Source of the DNA: Planctomycetota bacterium
GTDB lineage: Bacteria > Planctomycetota > UBA1135 > GCA-002686595
NCBI GenBank assembly: GCA_028823395.1
Contig: JAPKBO010000004.1
Location: forward strand, 1 to 54,549
DNA length: 54,549 nucleotides
Direction: 5' to 3'
Shown: in pieces, positions 25,742 through 34,659 of the stretch
How positions within the stretch are numbered: the stretch's first letter is position 1
How the letters are laid out: every line of letters starts with the position of its first letter
Program-made: the position numbers and the translations under genes
Notes under the pieces: generated by a model
Told to the model about the DNA's origin: nothing
Database searches by the model: none
The model's input: only the letters and a program-made list of their open reading frames with translations

Positions 25742-28700
25742 ATGCATCCCACAACCCAGAAATCCAACGACGGCCCTCAGTTCACGGCCGTACTAGCCTG
25801 CTTCTTCCTGTCCGGGTTCGCAGCACTCGTCTACCAGACTGCTTGGCTACGCCAGTTTTCGGTGGTTTTCGGAACCTCGGAGCTCGCTGTCGCCACCGTC
25901 CTCGCCGCCTATATGGCTGGGCTCGCCCTTGGTGCAACGGCTGCAGGCAAGCTGCTGCACCGCATCAAACGGCCCGTCCTGTGGTACGGCATCCTCGAAG
26001 CTGGCGTGGCACTCGGAGCTCTCCTGGTTCCGCTTGGCCTGCGCGGCGCACGCCTCATGCAGGACCTCTTCATCGGCGACCAGAGCGCCCTTGTCGACTC
26101 CGGAGGACCAGCCCAGTCGGCCTTCTATCTGATGACGACGTTTCTGGTGGTGCTGGTACCCACGACGTGCATGGGCGCCACGCTGCCCCTGCTCACGCGG
26201 CACGTCGTTCGCAGGCGAGACCACATCGGCCCGCGGGTCGGACTGCTCTACACGACCAACACCGCCGGAGCGGTGGTCGGCACCCTAGCCGGAGCCTTCG
26301 TCTTTCTCCCACAGTACGGGCTCGCCGGAACGATCTACGTTGGCGTCGCTGCCAACGCGCTCGTCTTCATCCTGGCCGCCCTGATCGCCACTCGGACGCC
26401 CCAGCCAGTGCCCGATCCAAGCTCTTCAATGGATGAGCGCGCAGCGAAAAAGGAAGTCATTCCCGACGACCGCGTGCGCTGGATCCTGCCCCTCATCGCC
26501 ATCTCGGGTTCGGTGTCCTTCACCTACGAGGTCCTCTGGACGCGACTCCTCTCCCACATCCTCGGTGGAAGCATCTACGCTTTCGCCGCCATGCTGGCCA
26601 GTTTCCTGACCGGCATCACCATCGGGAGTGCCATTGCCTCGCTGCTGGCGCGCACACGACAGGCCGCTGCCATCGGATTCACGCTCTGCCAGCTCGGGAT
26701 CGCAGCACTCGCGGCCTGGGTATATTCACACATGGACGGACTGCCGGCCGTGTTCCTTGAACGCATGGCCGAACCGGGCGCCTCCCCCCAGGCAGTCGGG
26801 TTCCGGATGGCCTTCACTTTGCTGCTCCCTGCCACGATTCTAATCGGAGCGACTTTTCCGTTTGCCTTGCGCGTCCTCGCCCGCTCGCGAACGGAGGCCG
26901 GCCAAGCCAGTGCCCGGGTCTACGCCTGGAACACAGTGGGCGCCATCATCGGCGCCTTGTTGGCGGGCTTCTGGCTGATCCCCTCGCTGGGGTTCGCCGG
27001 CACGGCACGCTTGGCTGTAGGGGTGAGCCTGGCCCTAGCGGCAGCCGCATCGATAACCCTGCTCTGGCCCACAGCGCGCTGGCTCTGCATCGGCACCTGC
27101 GCCAGCCTAATGGCCCTGGTCCCCTACCAACCGCAATCGCCTGTTAACCTCTTGCGGCACGCACCGCTTGAGCCGGAAGAGGGCGCAGCAGGAGAAGTCC
27201 TCTTCACAGCTGTCGGCCACTCCGCCACGGTCCTCGTCATCGATCGGGGGGACACCCTTGAGATCCGATCCAACGGCCTGCCCGAGGCGGGCATCACTCC
27301 AGAGGGCACACCACCCTACGGACGTAACGCCGAGCGATTCCTGACCTCCCTTCCCGTCCTCGCCCGACCTGAGGCGAAGACCATGCTGGTGGTCGGGTTT
27401 GGAGGCGGAGTCGCGCTGGAGGACATCCCGCCGAGTATTTCAGAACTCGACGTGGTCGAGCTCGAGCCCCAGGTGCTCAAAGCCAACCGCGAGCTCTCCG
27501 ATCGGCGCGCCGCAGATCCTTTCGACGATCCACGCCTGAATGTAATCCTCAACGATGCACGCGGGGCTCTGACTCTCACGGACAAACGTTGGGACATCAT
27601 CGTGTCCCAGCCCTCCCACCCCTGGACTGCAGGCGCATCCCACCTCTACACCCGCGAGTTCGCCGCTCTCTGCAAGGAACACCTCGCCCCCGGGGGCGTC
27701 TTCGTGCAGTGGATCAACGCGGGCTTTCTGAATCCGGAGCTATTCGCCTCCGTGGGAGCCACGCTGCTGGACACCTACGAGCACCTGCGCTTGTACCGCC
27801 CCATCCCTAGCATGCTGCTCTTCCTGGCCTCAGCTGAGCCGCTCGACGTAGAGCGCGAACTCGTACGCACCGGCGCCCCCATCGCCGCGAATCCAGACTA
27901 CTGGAACGCCGCAGGCATCAGCGACGTCAACGAGCTGCTTGCGCTCCTGGCCTTGGATCAGAAGGGAATTGAGACACTCTGCGCCGGGGGCACCGTAAGC
28001 ACCGATGATCGCAACGTTCTCGCCATGGCGTCGGGCATGGATCTGCCAGAGGGCCTGCACATGGAGACGACCTGGGAATTCCTAGCTCCCGCAGATCCCC
28101 TGCTCGCGGAAGACGCCTCACTACTGAGCGACCTCGGTGAAGCGCTCGATCCCTTCACCGTCTTGCGCGCCATGGGCAGCGCCACGCCTCTGCGAGCCGC
28201 CGCCTTACCGGTTGAATTTCAGACCCCATCTGCCGAAGACCAGTCCTTCTTCCAAGTAGGTGCCGCCCTGCCCGCAGCGGGACGGGGCGCACCCGGCACG
28301 GCTGGTATCGGGACCCTCGCCCGTACTTGGACAGGGGTGCCCGGGTTGATCTGGAAGGGGTGGACCCTGGTGGGTAATAGTCGCTGGCAAAATCTGATCC
28401 AACTGGACGAGGAGCTTGCGAGCGTGCCCCCCTCATCGCCCTGGTTCCAGCATGCCTGTCGTCTCCGTGCCCACGGGCGCCTGGCCACAAGAGTCTCCCA
28501 GGTTCCCGGACAGGTTCAGCCCCAAGCCATCATCGAAGCCAACGCACGCGAAGCCATCGAGTTGCTCGACCGGGCCATTCTGCGCGAACCGTCTCCAGGT
28601 GCCCTGCTTCTGCGATTGGAAGCCGCCAGCGCCGCAAACTGGACAGCAGGCATCCTGGGCACGCTGAAGGAGCTACTAGTCTGGATGGGGCCGCCGAAGA

Positions 28701-28912
28701 ACGGGCTGCCCCCGATCACCATCCAGGAGCTGGAGATCGGGCTGCGCCCGTGGTCCTCCCGTTTGGATGCTCTTCGCAACAGCATCACTACGGCTCCCGG
28801 AGATCCTTCTCTTCAGCGCCTCACGGCTCTACAGAATCGGCTAGAAGTACTTCTGCCCCCAATCGTCCCGCGCGAACCCGCGACGGACGATTCCGGCCAG
28901 CAGTTCCGATGA
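25742..28912 (+). CDS. Fused membrane transporter-like/spermidine-synthase-like protein
   Basis: A 1056-aa member of the membrane-embedded spermidine-synthase-like family. Residues 14-480 contain about 12-14 membrane helices, starting FLSGFAALVYQTAWLRQF, typical of the family's MFS-like part. Residues 530-680 form a Rossmann methyltransferase-like domain: MLVVGFGGGVALEDIP, VVELEPQVLKANRE, ILNDARGAL and SQPSHPWTAGASHLYTREF. The GGGDG motif and the catalytic Asp of true aminopropyltransferases are missing, so spermidine synthesis is doubtful. A C-terminal 370-aa region is not recognised. Its stop overlaps the histidine kinase start (ATGA), so it belongs to a three-gene operon. Confidence 0.8.
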   Translation: MHPTTQKSNDGPQFTAVLACFFLSGFAALVYQTAWLRQFSVVFGTSELAVATVLAAYMAGLALGATAAGKLLHRIKRPVLWYGILEAGVALGALLVPLGLRGARLMQDLFIGDQSALVDSGGPAQSAFYLMTTFLVVLVPTTCMGATLPLLTRHVVRRRDHIGPRVGLLYTTNTAGAVVGTLAGAFVFLPQYGLAGTIYVGVAANALVFILAALIATRTPQPVPDPSSSMDERAAKKEVIPDDRVRWILPLIAISGSVSFTYEVLWTRLLSHILGGSIYAFAAMLASFLTGITIGSAIASLLARTRQAAAIGFTLCQLGIAALAAWVYSHMDGLPAVFLERMAEPGASPQAVGFRMAFTLLLPATILIGATFPFALRVLARSRTEAGQASARVYAWNTVGAIIGALLAGFWLIPSLGFAGTARLAVGVSLALAAAASITLLWPTARWLCIGTCASLMALVPYQPQSPVNLLRHAPLEPEEGAAGEVLFTAVGHSATVLVIDRGDTLEIRSNGLPEAGITPEGTPPYGRNAERFLTSLPVLARPEAKTMLVVGFGGGVALEDIPPSISELDVVELEPQVLKANRELSDRRAADPFDDPRLNVILNDARGALTLTDKRWDIIVSQPSHPWTAGASHLYTREFAALCKEHLAPGGVFVQWINAGFLNPELFASVGATLLDTYEHLRLYRPIPSMLLFLASAEPLDVERELVRTGAPIAANPDYWNAAGISDVNELLALLALDQKGIETLCAGGTVSTDDRNVLAMASGMDLPEGLHMETTWEFLAPADPLLAEDASLLSDLGEALDPFTVLRAMGSATPLRAAALPVEFQTPSAEDQSFFQVGAALPAAGRGAPGTAGIGTLARTWTGVPGLIWKGWTLVGNSRWQNLIQLDEELASVPPSSPWFQHACRLRAHGRLATRVSQVPGQVQPQAIIEANAREAIELLDRAILREPSPGALLLRLEAASAANWTAGILGTLKELLVWMGPPKNGLPPITIQELEIGLRPWSSRLDALRNSITTAPGDPSLQRLTALQNRLEVLLPPIVPREPATDDSGQQFR

Positions 28913-30279
28913 TTGCGCACTCCACTCCAACCGACCCAACGCCGGTCGTCGCCGCGCAGAAGGTGCGCCTCGAGCAATGGCTGCGCTCACCTATGCGTCG
29001 GCGGCTAGTGGTTGCCTTCGCTGTCGCACTGATGGTGTCGCTCTCCACCATGCTGCATGTGGATGCCGTCCAACAGGATGGTCGAGAGATCGAGTGGATG
29101 CATGTCTTTCAGCGCAAGGCCGTCGACTGGGCCCTATGGGGATTGGCGGCCGAACCGATTCTCCTCCTCGCACGTTTTTTGGCCGGCCACATCCGCTGGC
29201 TCTTGCCCCTGATTCTCCTCCATGCTGGCCTGGCCTATGGGGTTGCCCGTGGGCTGGAAGAAGCCGAGACATACGTGGCCAGCGAGTGGATATCCGCACC
29301 CATGGGCATGCGGTCCATCAACGCGCCGCTGCGCATGGCAGGCCAGGGCGCCTTTCCGTCCCGTGGCATTCGGCAAGATCCGGAGGACGGGGAACGCCGG
29401 CGGCCGGCGGGGCAGGCACGTGGGGGTGAGCGGGCACAAGAGCGGGGAGGCCTGCCTGGTGAATCGTTCCTATCCCCGGATGAAGCGCGTCGCCGCCGGG
29501 ACACCTCACGAGGTGGTCGGCGCATTGAACTGGGCGTCCTCCTCTACTTGGTCATCCTCGGCATGGGTTGGGGCGCACACTCCTACTTGGTTGAACGCGA
29601 TGTAGAGCGTCATGCAAGTCGGCTGGAACTCCGCACAGCACGACTTGAGGGTGAACTCTCGGAGGCGAAGATCTCAAGCTTGGAGGGGCAACTCCAGCCT
29701 CACTTCCTGTTCAATGCCCTGCACTCGGTGGGCGGACTAATCCGCAACAAGCAATCAGCCGAGGCCCTCACCACCCTCTCGGCCCTCGGAGATCTACTCC
29801 GCGCCACCCTCGAGCACGGCAAAGAACCCGAGGTGAAGTTCGAGCAGGAGCTTGCCCTGGCGGAGCACTTTCTGGAGATCGAGTCCATCCGCCTAGGCGA
29901 GCGCCTGCAGCTGGAGACCCATATTGCCCCGGGTCTATCTTCCGCCCGGGTGCCCGCCCTGCTGCTCCTGCCCCTAGTTGAGAACGCCGTCAAGTACGCG
30001 GTAGCCCCGCGCCCCGAAGGGGGCTGCGTGGAGTTACGGGCCGCCCGCGAGGGGGAGTTGCTGCACCTGACGGTGAGCGACGATGGGCCGGGATTTCCCG
30101 AGCATGTCCTGCAAGGGCAGAAACGCGACGAAGGCACGCGCTCTCCCATTGGGATCGAGAACACCCGCGCCCGCCTGGCTACCCTCTATGGTCCAACCGC
30201 GAGCCTGGAACTGGGCTCCTCCCCCAGCGGCGGCGCCACGGTCCACGTGAGACTGCCCTTCAGCGAGATGACCTCATGA
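28909..30279 (+). CDS. LytS-type membrane sensor histidine kinase
   Basis: A sensor kinase of the His_kinase/HATPase family that normally pairs with LytTR regulators. The 456-aa product has about three to four N-terminal membrane helices (residues 30-110), an Arg/Gly-rich charged loop (150-200), another helix (LGVLLYLVILGMGWG), a coiled coil, then QPHFLFNALHSVGG with the phospho-acceptor His265, LPLVENAVKYAV (N box) and SDDGPGFPE (G box). The ATG at 28909 in the ATGA overlap is chosen; the track's start at 28750 is inside the preceding gene. It overlaps the response regulator by ATGA. The signal sensed is unknown. Confidence 0.88.
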   Translation: MIAHSTPTDPTPVVAAQKVRLEQWLRSPMRRRLVVAFAVALMVSLSTMLHVDAVQQDGREIEWMHVFQRKAVDWALWGLAAEPILLLARFLAGHIRWLLPLILLHAGLAYGVARGLEEAETYVASEWISAPMGMRSINAPLRMAGQGAFPSRGIRQDPEDGERRRPAGQARGGERAQERGGLPGESFLSPDEARRRRDTSRGGRRIELGVLLYLVILGMGWGAHSYLVERDVERHASRLELRTARLEGELSEAKISSLEGQLQPHFLFNALHSVGGLIRNKQSAEALTTLSALGDLLRATLEHGKEPEVKFEQELALAEHFLEIESIRLGERLQLETHIAPGLSSARVPALLLLPLVENAVKYAVAPRPEGGCVELRAAREGELLHLTVSDDGPGFPEHVLQGQKRDEGTRSPIGIENTRARLATLYGPTASLELGSSPSGGATVHVRLPFSEMTS

Positions 30280-31076
30280 CTCAAGCCGACGCGACTCTGA
30301 GCGTACTGATCGTGGACGATGAGCCCATGGCGCGCGCCTCGCTGCGCTCGCTACTAGAGGCCGAACCTGGAGTGCACCTTCTCGGAGAGTGCACAAACGG
30401 CACTGAGGCCCTCGCCAGCCTGCGGAACGAACGCCCGGACCTGATCTTCCTGGACGTAGAGATGCCCGGCATGAATGGTTTTGAAGTACTCGAGGCCTTG
30501 GATGAGGAGAACCCACCCCTGATCGTATTCACCACGGCCTACGACCGTTATGCCATTGAGGCCTTTGGCGTGCACGCAGTGGACTACCTGCTCAAGCCCT
30601 TTGACGATGAACGCTTCGCCCAGGCTCTGGAGCGCGCTCGGGATCACCTAGTTCGGGAACGCGTGGTGGATGCCAGTCGCACGCTGGCCCAACTGGTGCA
30701 GCCCCAGGCAAGCCAACCCGGCGACCTCCAAGACGATGGCAAGGCGGGCCCCGTAGAGCGCCTCACCATCCACCGTGAGGGGGGCGTCGAAATGGTGGAG
30801 ACGAGCAGTATTAGGTGGGTGGAGTCGGCGGACCAATACGTGCGCCTGCATACTTCGCGTGGTGAGATCCTCATGCGCGAATCCATGGGCGCATTGGAGC
30901 GCAGCCTGGACCCCGCGTGCTTCCAGCGCGTACACCGCTCAGCCATCGTGGCCCTCGATCAGATTCGCCAGTTGGTCACGCAGAGTGGCGGCCTCGGTAA
31001 GCTCCAGTTGCTCGACGAGACCTGGGTGCCCGTGAGTCGGGCACGCATCGCCGCCCTGCGTAGGCGACTAGGCTAA
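30276..31076 (+). CDS. LytTR-family response regulator
   Basis: A two-component DNA-binding regulator, the likely partner of the preceding kinase. The 266-aa product has a receiver domain (VLIVDDEPMAR, phospho-acceptor Asp60 in DLIFLDVEMPGMNG, FTTAYDRYAIEAF, VDYLLKPFDDERF), a linker of about 40 residues, and a LytTR domain (RWVESADQYVRLHTSRGEILMR, FQRVHRSAIVALDQI). LytTR proteins bind direct repeats upstream of few target genes; I did not identify such repeats. It is the last gene of the operon and is followed by a terminator. Confidence 0.92.
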   Translation: MTQADATLSVLIVDDEPMARASLRSLLEAEPGVHLLGECTNGTEALASLRNERPDLIFLDVEMPGMNGFEVLEALDEENPPLIVFTTAYDRYAIEAFGVHAVDYLLKPFDDERFAQALERARDHLVRERVVDASRTLAQLVQPQASQPGDLQDDGKAGPVERLTIHREGGVEMVETSSIRWVESADQYVRLHTSRGEILMRESMGALERSLDPACFQRVHRSAIVALDQIRQLVTQSGGLGKLQLLDETWVPVSRARIAALRRRLG

Positions 31077-31132
31077 GGTCCGTTCCAACAGCAGGGTGGA
31101 TGCTTGCTTGAACGCCCCTCCCGTAGGACCCT

Positions 31133-31186
31133 AAACGGGCCCTAAAGGGCCCTTCCCAACACATAAAGGCCTCTTTGCCCGTTTTT
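31133..31186 (+). terminator. Intrinsic terminator after the LytTR operon
   Basis: AAACGGGC (31133-31140) pairs with GCCCGTTT (31177-31184) and is followed by T residues (GCCCGTTTTT). An inner GGGCCC-TAAA-GGGCCC hairpin (31137-31152) competes with or nests within this pairing. Confidence 0.5.
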
Positions 31187-31281
31187 ACCAACCAAGGGAT
31201 GGTGTACGCGCCGACTCCACCTTCCACTGGGAGCATGGCCGGTTCCACCGACTCTACCCCTTGCCCACTTAGCCCTTCCTC

Positions 31282-32361
31282 ATGATACGCATCCTGACCC
31301 CCGCACTAGCTGGTCTGACCCTCGTGGTCGGCGCAGCTGAACTGAACACGCGCTACGACACCGAGCGCAAATTGACCGTCTCCATTGAAACCAGCCAGAC
31401 CATGGAGACCGTTGCTTCGGAGATGACCCGTGACGGCGAGCCCATGGAAGGCTTCGGTGGTGGGCGTGGCGGAGGCGGAACCGAATCCACCATGGAGTGC
31501 ACCTACACGGACACTCTCTTGGCCGAGGATGAAGGTGCCCCCACGCGCATGGAACGCGAGTTCGGCGATGTGACCAACACGACCACGATGAACTTCGGCG
31601 AAGAATCCCGGGACACGGATCGCACCAGCCCTATGGACGGCGAGACCCTCACCCTGCACGTCGATGAGGACGGAGACACCATCGCCAAGCTCAAGGACGA
31701 TGACGATCCGGAGCATGATGACATGCTGAAAGGACATTCCCTCGCTCTGCTCCTGGACGGCCTGCTCCCCGATGGGGACGTTTCCGAGGGCGACAGTTGG
31801 GAGCCCGAAGCAGAAGCCATTTTGGCCGCCTTGGGCCTGAACGTTCAGAGCGCCTTGTTCCCCCCCCAAGAGCGAAGCGACGAAGGCGGTGGCGGACGCG
31901 GTGGCGGACGCGGCGGCCGCAGCTTCGGTGGTGGCGGTGGCAGCACTCTGCGCTACCTGAATGAAGCCGAATGGGACGCCGAAGCCACGCTCACCGATCG
32001 CACCGAAACCGTGCAGGATCTGGAATGCGTCGTCATCGAGCTCACCTTCGAGACTGAAGGTGACATGCCCGAGCGCTCGTTCGGCCGCGGTCGAGATCGG
32101 GACAGTTCCCCCTCGGCTTGGCAGAACGCCTTTACCCTGGGAAATTCGGAGCGACTCATCGAGAGCACCTACGAGGTCGAGATCGAAGGACAGCTCCTAT
32201 ACTCACTCGCCGAGCAACGCCCGGTGAAGCTGATTCTAGAAGGGGAAATTTCCCAAGAAACGAACACTGAAATAGACCGAGACGAGTTCAGCATGACGAT
32301 CTATCGCCTACAGGAAGGCACGATCGAACACACCGTGGAAATCACAGCAGAGGACGCCTAA
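31282..32361 (+). CDS. Secreted Gly-rich acidic protein of unknown function
   Basis: I do not recognise this 359-aa protein. It has a short signal peptide (MIRILTPALAGLTLVVGAAE), then beta-strand-rich sequence with many Thr/Glu/Asp residues (DDDDPEHDD). There are two Gly/Arg-rich linkers, GFGGGRGGGGTES (about residue 57) and GGGGRGGGRGGRSFGGGGG (about residue 205). The C-terminal part alternates strand-like segments, suggesting a periplasmic or surface beta-sandwich. The next gene starts 2 bp after its stop and also ends in an RG-rich tail, so the two probably act together. Only two Cys are seen. Confidence 0.75.
   Translation: MIRILTPALAGLTLVVGAAELNTRYDTERKLTVSIETSQTMETVASEMTRDGEPMEGFGGGRGGGGTESTMECTYTDTLLAEDEGAPTRMEREFGDVTNTTTMNFGEESRDTDRTSPMDGETLTLHVDEDGDTIAKLKDDDDPEHDDMLKGHSLALLLDGLLPDGDVSEGDSWEPEAEAILAALGLNVQSALFPPQERSDEGGGGRGGGRGGRSFGGGGGSTLRYLNEAEWDAEATLTDRTETVQDLECVVIELTFETEGDMPERSFGRGRDRDSSPSAWQNAFTLGNSERLIESTYEVEIEGQLLYSLAEQRPVKLILEGEISQETNTEIDRDEFSMTIYRLQEGTIEHTVEITAEDA
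31888..31911 (+). repeat. Two exact tandem 12-bp copies coding for GGGR
   Basis: GGTGGCGGACGC occurs twice head-to-tail inside the Gly-rich protein gene, coding for the Gly/Arg linker. A site for slippage and linker-length change. Confidence 0.85.
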
Positions 32362-32363
32362 AC

Positions 32364-33110
32364 ATGAATACAGTCATTATCCCCTTGGTCAGCTTCCTCG
32401 CCGCCGGCGCGGGCTACATGGCCGCCGAGTTCTTGAGCCAGGACGATTCAGCCCCTGGTCTCGCACAAGGTGGCCCCGCATTGGCCTCGAGCAGTCTCGA
32501 AGAAACGGGCGTCCAGAAGAGCCTGGATGATTTCGCTAAGCGCCTCACGGAGCTGGAAGCACGCAACAACATGGCTGCGGTTGATCGTCAGCCGGCCGGG
32601 GCCCTTGAGACCACTCAGGTCGAGGATATGGCCGCCATGCGCGAGATACTGGCCTCCTTCAAGTCCGTGGAGACGGCGCCTCCGGCCCGCTTCCAGGACA
32701 TGGTCGAATTGGCCATCGAGGAGCGTGAAAACCGTGAGGAAGCGGAGCGTGACGCACGGCGAGATGAGCAGCGAATGGAGCGCATGGACCGCACGATGGA
32801 AGATCTGACCACCAAGCTTGGGCTGGATCCGAATCAGTCCGGTCAGATGCGCAAACTCCTCACTGACCGCGATCTCCAGCGCACCCAGTTCTTCGAGGGT
32901 ATGCGCAACGGCGGTACCGCTGGCATAGATCGGGACTCGATTAGGGAATCGATGCGCGTGCAAGGCGAGACGTTCAACACAAGCCTCCAGACGTTCCTGA
33001 GCCCCCAACAGGTTGAGGACTACCAAGGCATGAACAACAACTCCGGTGGTTGGGGCACGGGCCGTGGAGGCGGACGCGACTCCGGCACCCGTGGCGGCCG
33101 CGATGCCTGA
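32364..33110 (+). CDS. Membrane-anchored coiled-coil protein, Spy/CpxP-like layout
   Basis: A 248-aa protein with one N-terminal helix (VIIPLVSFLAAGAGYMAAEFL) acting as anchor or uncleaved signal. A charged coiled coil follows (residues 95-160, EERENREEAERDARRDEQ), then a helical segment with LGLDPNQSGQMRKLLTDRD and LQTFLSPQQVEDYQGM. Paired L..D.NQ / LSPQQ helices resemble Spy/CpxP LTxxQ periplasmic proteins; this is inference. The C-terminus is Gly/Arg-rich (GRGGGRDSGTRGGRDA). It is two bases from the upstream gene and a strong terminator follows. Confidence 0.7.
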   Translation: MNTVIIPLVSFLAAGAGYMAAEFLSQDDSAPGLAQGGPALASSSLEETGVQKSLDDFAKRLTELEARNNMAAVDRQPAGALETTQVEDMAAMREILASFKSVETAPPARFQDMVELAIEERENREEAERDARRDEQRMERMDRTMEDLTTKLGLDPNQSGQMRKLLTDRDLQRTQFFEGMRNGGTAGIDRDSIRESMRVQGETFNTSLQTFLSPQQVEDYQGMNNNSGGWGTGRGGGRDSGTRGGRDA

Positions 33111-33159
33111 CTCAACAGCCTGAGATTGTAAAGGCAGGGCATCCCTCGCCCTCAACACG

Positions 33160-33195
33160 AACTGCACGGGTAGAATGCTACCCGTGCAGTTTTTT
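33160..33195 (+). terminator. Strong intrinsic terminator; its loop holds the next gene's ATG
   Basis: AACTGCACGGGTAG (33160-33173) and CTACCCGTGCAGTT (33178-33191) form a perfect 14-bp stem with loop AATG, followed by six T residues (33190-33195). It lies about 50 bp after the coiled-coil gene. The loop contains the ATG assigned to the following sulfatase. Confidence 0.92.
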
Positions 33196-34659
33196 ATTCA
33201 CTGTGGTCTCGCCCTGGCGGGAATTCTGTCCGATGCTCCTGAGCCTGGGCCCAACATCGTATTCGTCCTGGCCGATGACCTCGGGTATGCCGAGCTCGGC
33301 TGCTTTGGGTCCGAGACAATCAAGACTCCCAACCTGGATCGCTTGGCTCGGGACGGCATGCGCTTCACGCGTCACTACGCCGGCGATGCGGTCTGCGCTC
33401 CATCACGTTGCGTTCTGCTAACGGGCCTGCACACAGGCCACGCCCACGTGCGTGATAACAGCGGGGCACATCGCAAGAACAATCCCCATGGGGAAGGGCA
33501 GGTGCCGCTGCCTGCTGGAACCCCCACCCTCGCTCGTGCCCTGCAGCAACAGGGCTATGCCACGGGTGCCTTTGGCAAATGGGGCCTGGGGGGCCCAGGG
33601 GAGAGCGGCGAACCCCACCTCCAGGGATTCGATGAGTTCTTCGGCTACCTGTGTCAGGCTCAGGCCCACAACCACTACCCCGATCACCTGTGGCACAACG
33701 GCAAACGGGTGGAGGCCGGCAACAGAGTGTTCTCCGCCCACCAGAAGATCGAGCGCGCCCCGGACTCCAGTGATGAATGGGACACGTTCCAGGGACAAAC
33801 CTACGCCCCGGACCTCTTCATCGAGCGCGCCGAGGCCTTCATCCGCGACAACGCAGACCAGCCCTTCTTCCTCTACTACCCCAGTGCCATCCCCCACGTG
33901 GCCTTGCAGGTCCCCGATGAAGATCTCGAGGCCTACCCGACGGACTGGGATAAGAAGCCCTACTTGGGGGGCAAGGGCTACCTGCCTCATCTCCGACCGC
34001 GAGCGGCCTACGCGGCCATGATCACCCACCTCGATACAGAGGTGGGGCGCCTGATGAAGGTCATCGCGGAGGAGGGACTGAGCGAGAACACGCTCTTCAT
34101 CTTCACCAGTGACAATGGCCCCTCCTATGCGGGTGGCTCGGATTCGAAGTTCTTCGACTCCACCGGCCCCCTGCGAGGATTGAAGGGCAGCCTCTACGAA
34201 GGAGGCCTGAGAGTGCCCCTGATCGCCCACTGGCCCGGGACCGTTCCCGCGGGCACCGCGAGCGCAAGGGTGTGTGCCTTCCAGGATTTCCTACCCACCC
34301 TGTGCTCCTTGGCTGGCGCCGATTATCCCGAGGGTCTCGACGGCGTCGATCTCAGCGGCACCCTTCGTGGCCTTCCCGCTCGACTGGCCAGGCGGCCCCC
34401 ACTCTACTGGGAACTCGGCCGGCGTCAGGCGCTCTTGGACGGGCGCTGGAAGTGGGTGCGGCAGACCTCCAAGAAGGGGGTCGTAACCGAGGAGTTGTTC
34501 GATCTTGATTCCGACCCGAACGAGGGCACCAACCTCGCCCTGGAACACCCGAAGCAACTTGTGGCGATGCGCACGCTTGCCTTCGCTCAAAGGAATCCAT
34601 CAGAGCTCTTCCCGAGCCCCTTTGACGATGAAGTTCCCAGCGACGAAGACTCGGACTAA
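33175..34659 (+). CDS. Secreted sulfatase (arylsulfatase A family)
   Basis: It hydrolyses sulfate esters, probably of polysaccharides or aryl sulfates, outside the cytoplasm. The 494-aa product starts MLPVQFFIHCGLALAGILSDA, a plausible short signal peptide, then NIVFVLADDLGYAELGCFG (metal Asp pair), CAPSRCVLLTGLHTGH (Cys to formylglycine), GKWGLGGPG, PFFLYYPSAIPHVALQ, FTSDNGPSYAGG and KGSLYEGGLRVPLIAHWPG. The ATG at 33175 is in the loop of a terminator, and the only other nearby start, GTG 33184, is in its stem, so initiation must occur inside that structure or on a leaderless mRNA. The stop overlaps the convergent peptidase (CTAA). Confidence 0.9.
   Translation: MLPVQFFIHCGLALAGILSDAPEPGPNIVFVLADDLGYAELGCFGSETIKTPNLDRLARDGMRFTRHYAGDAVCAPSRCVLLTGLHTGHAHVRDNSGAHRKNNPHGEGQVPLPAGTPTLARALQQQGYATGAFGKWGLGGPGESGEPHLQGFDEFFGYLCQAQAHNHYPDHLWHNGKRVEAGNRVFSAHQKIERAPDSSDEWDTFQGQTYAPDLFIERAEAFIRDNADQPFFLYYPSAIPHVALQVPDEDLEAYPTDWDKKPYLGGKGYLPHLRPRAAYAAMITHLDTEVGRLMKVIAEEGLSENTLFIFTSDNGPSYAGGSDSKFFDSTGPLRGLKGSLYEGGLRVPLIAHWPGTVPAGTASARVCAFQDFLPTLCSLAGADYPEGLDGVDLSGTLRGLPARLARRPPLYWELGRRQALLDGRWKWVRQTSKKGVVTEELFDLDSDPNEGTNLALEHPKQLVAMRTLAFAQRNPSELFPSPFDDEVPSDEDSD

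Noticed and set aside
34656-34659. Convergent stop overlaps (CTAA here, CTAG at 15844-15847) as special sites
   Set aside because: Stop codons sharing bases in opposite orientations are expected in compact genomes.
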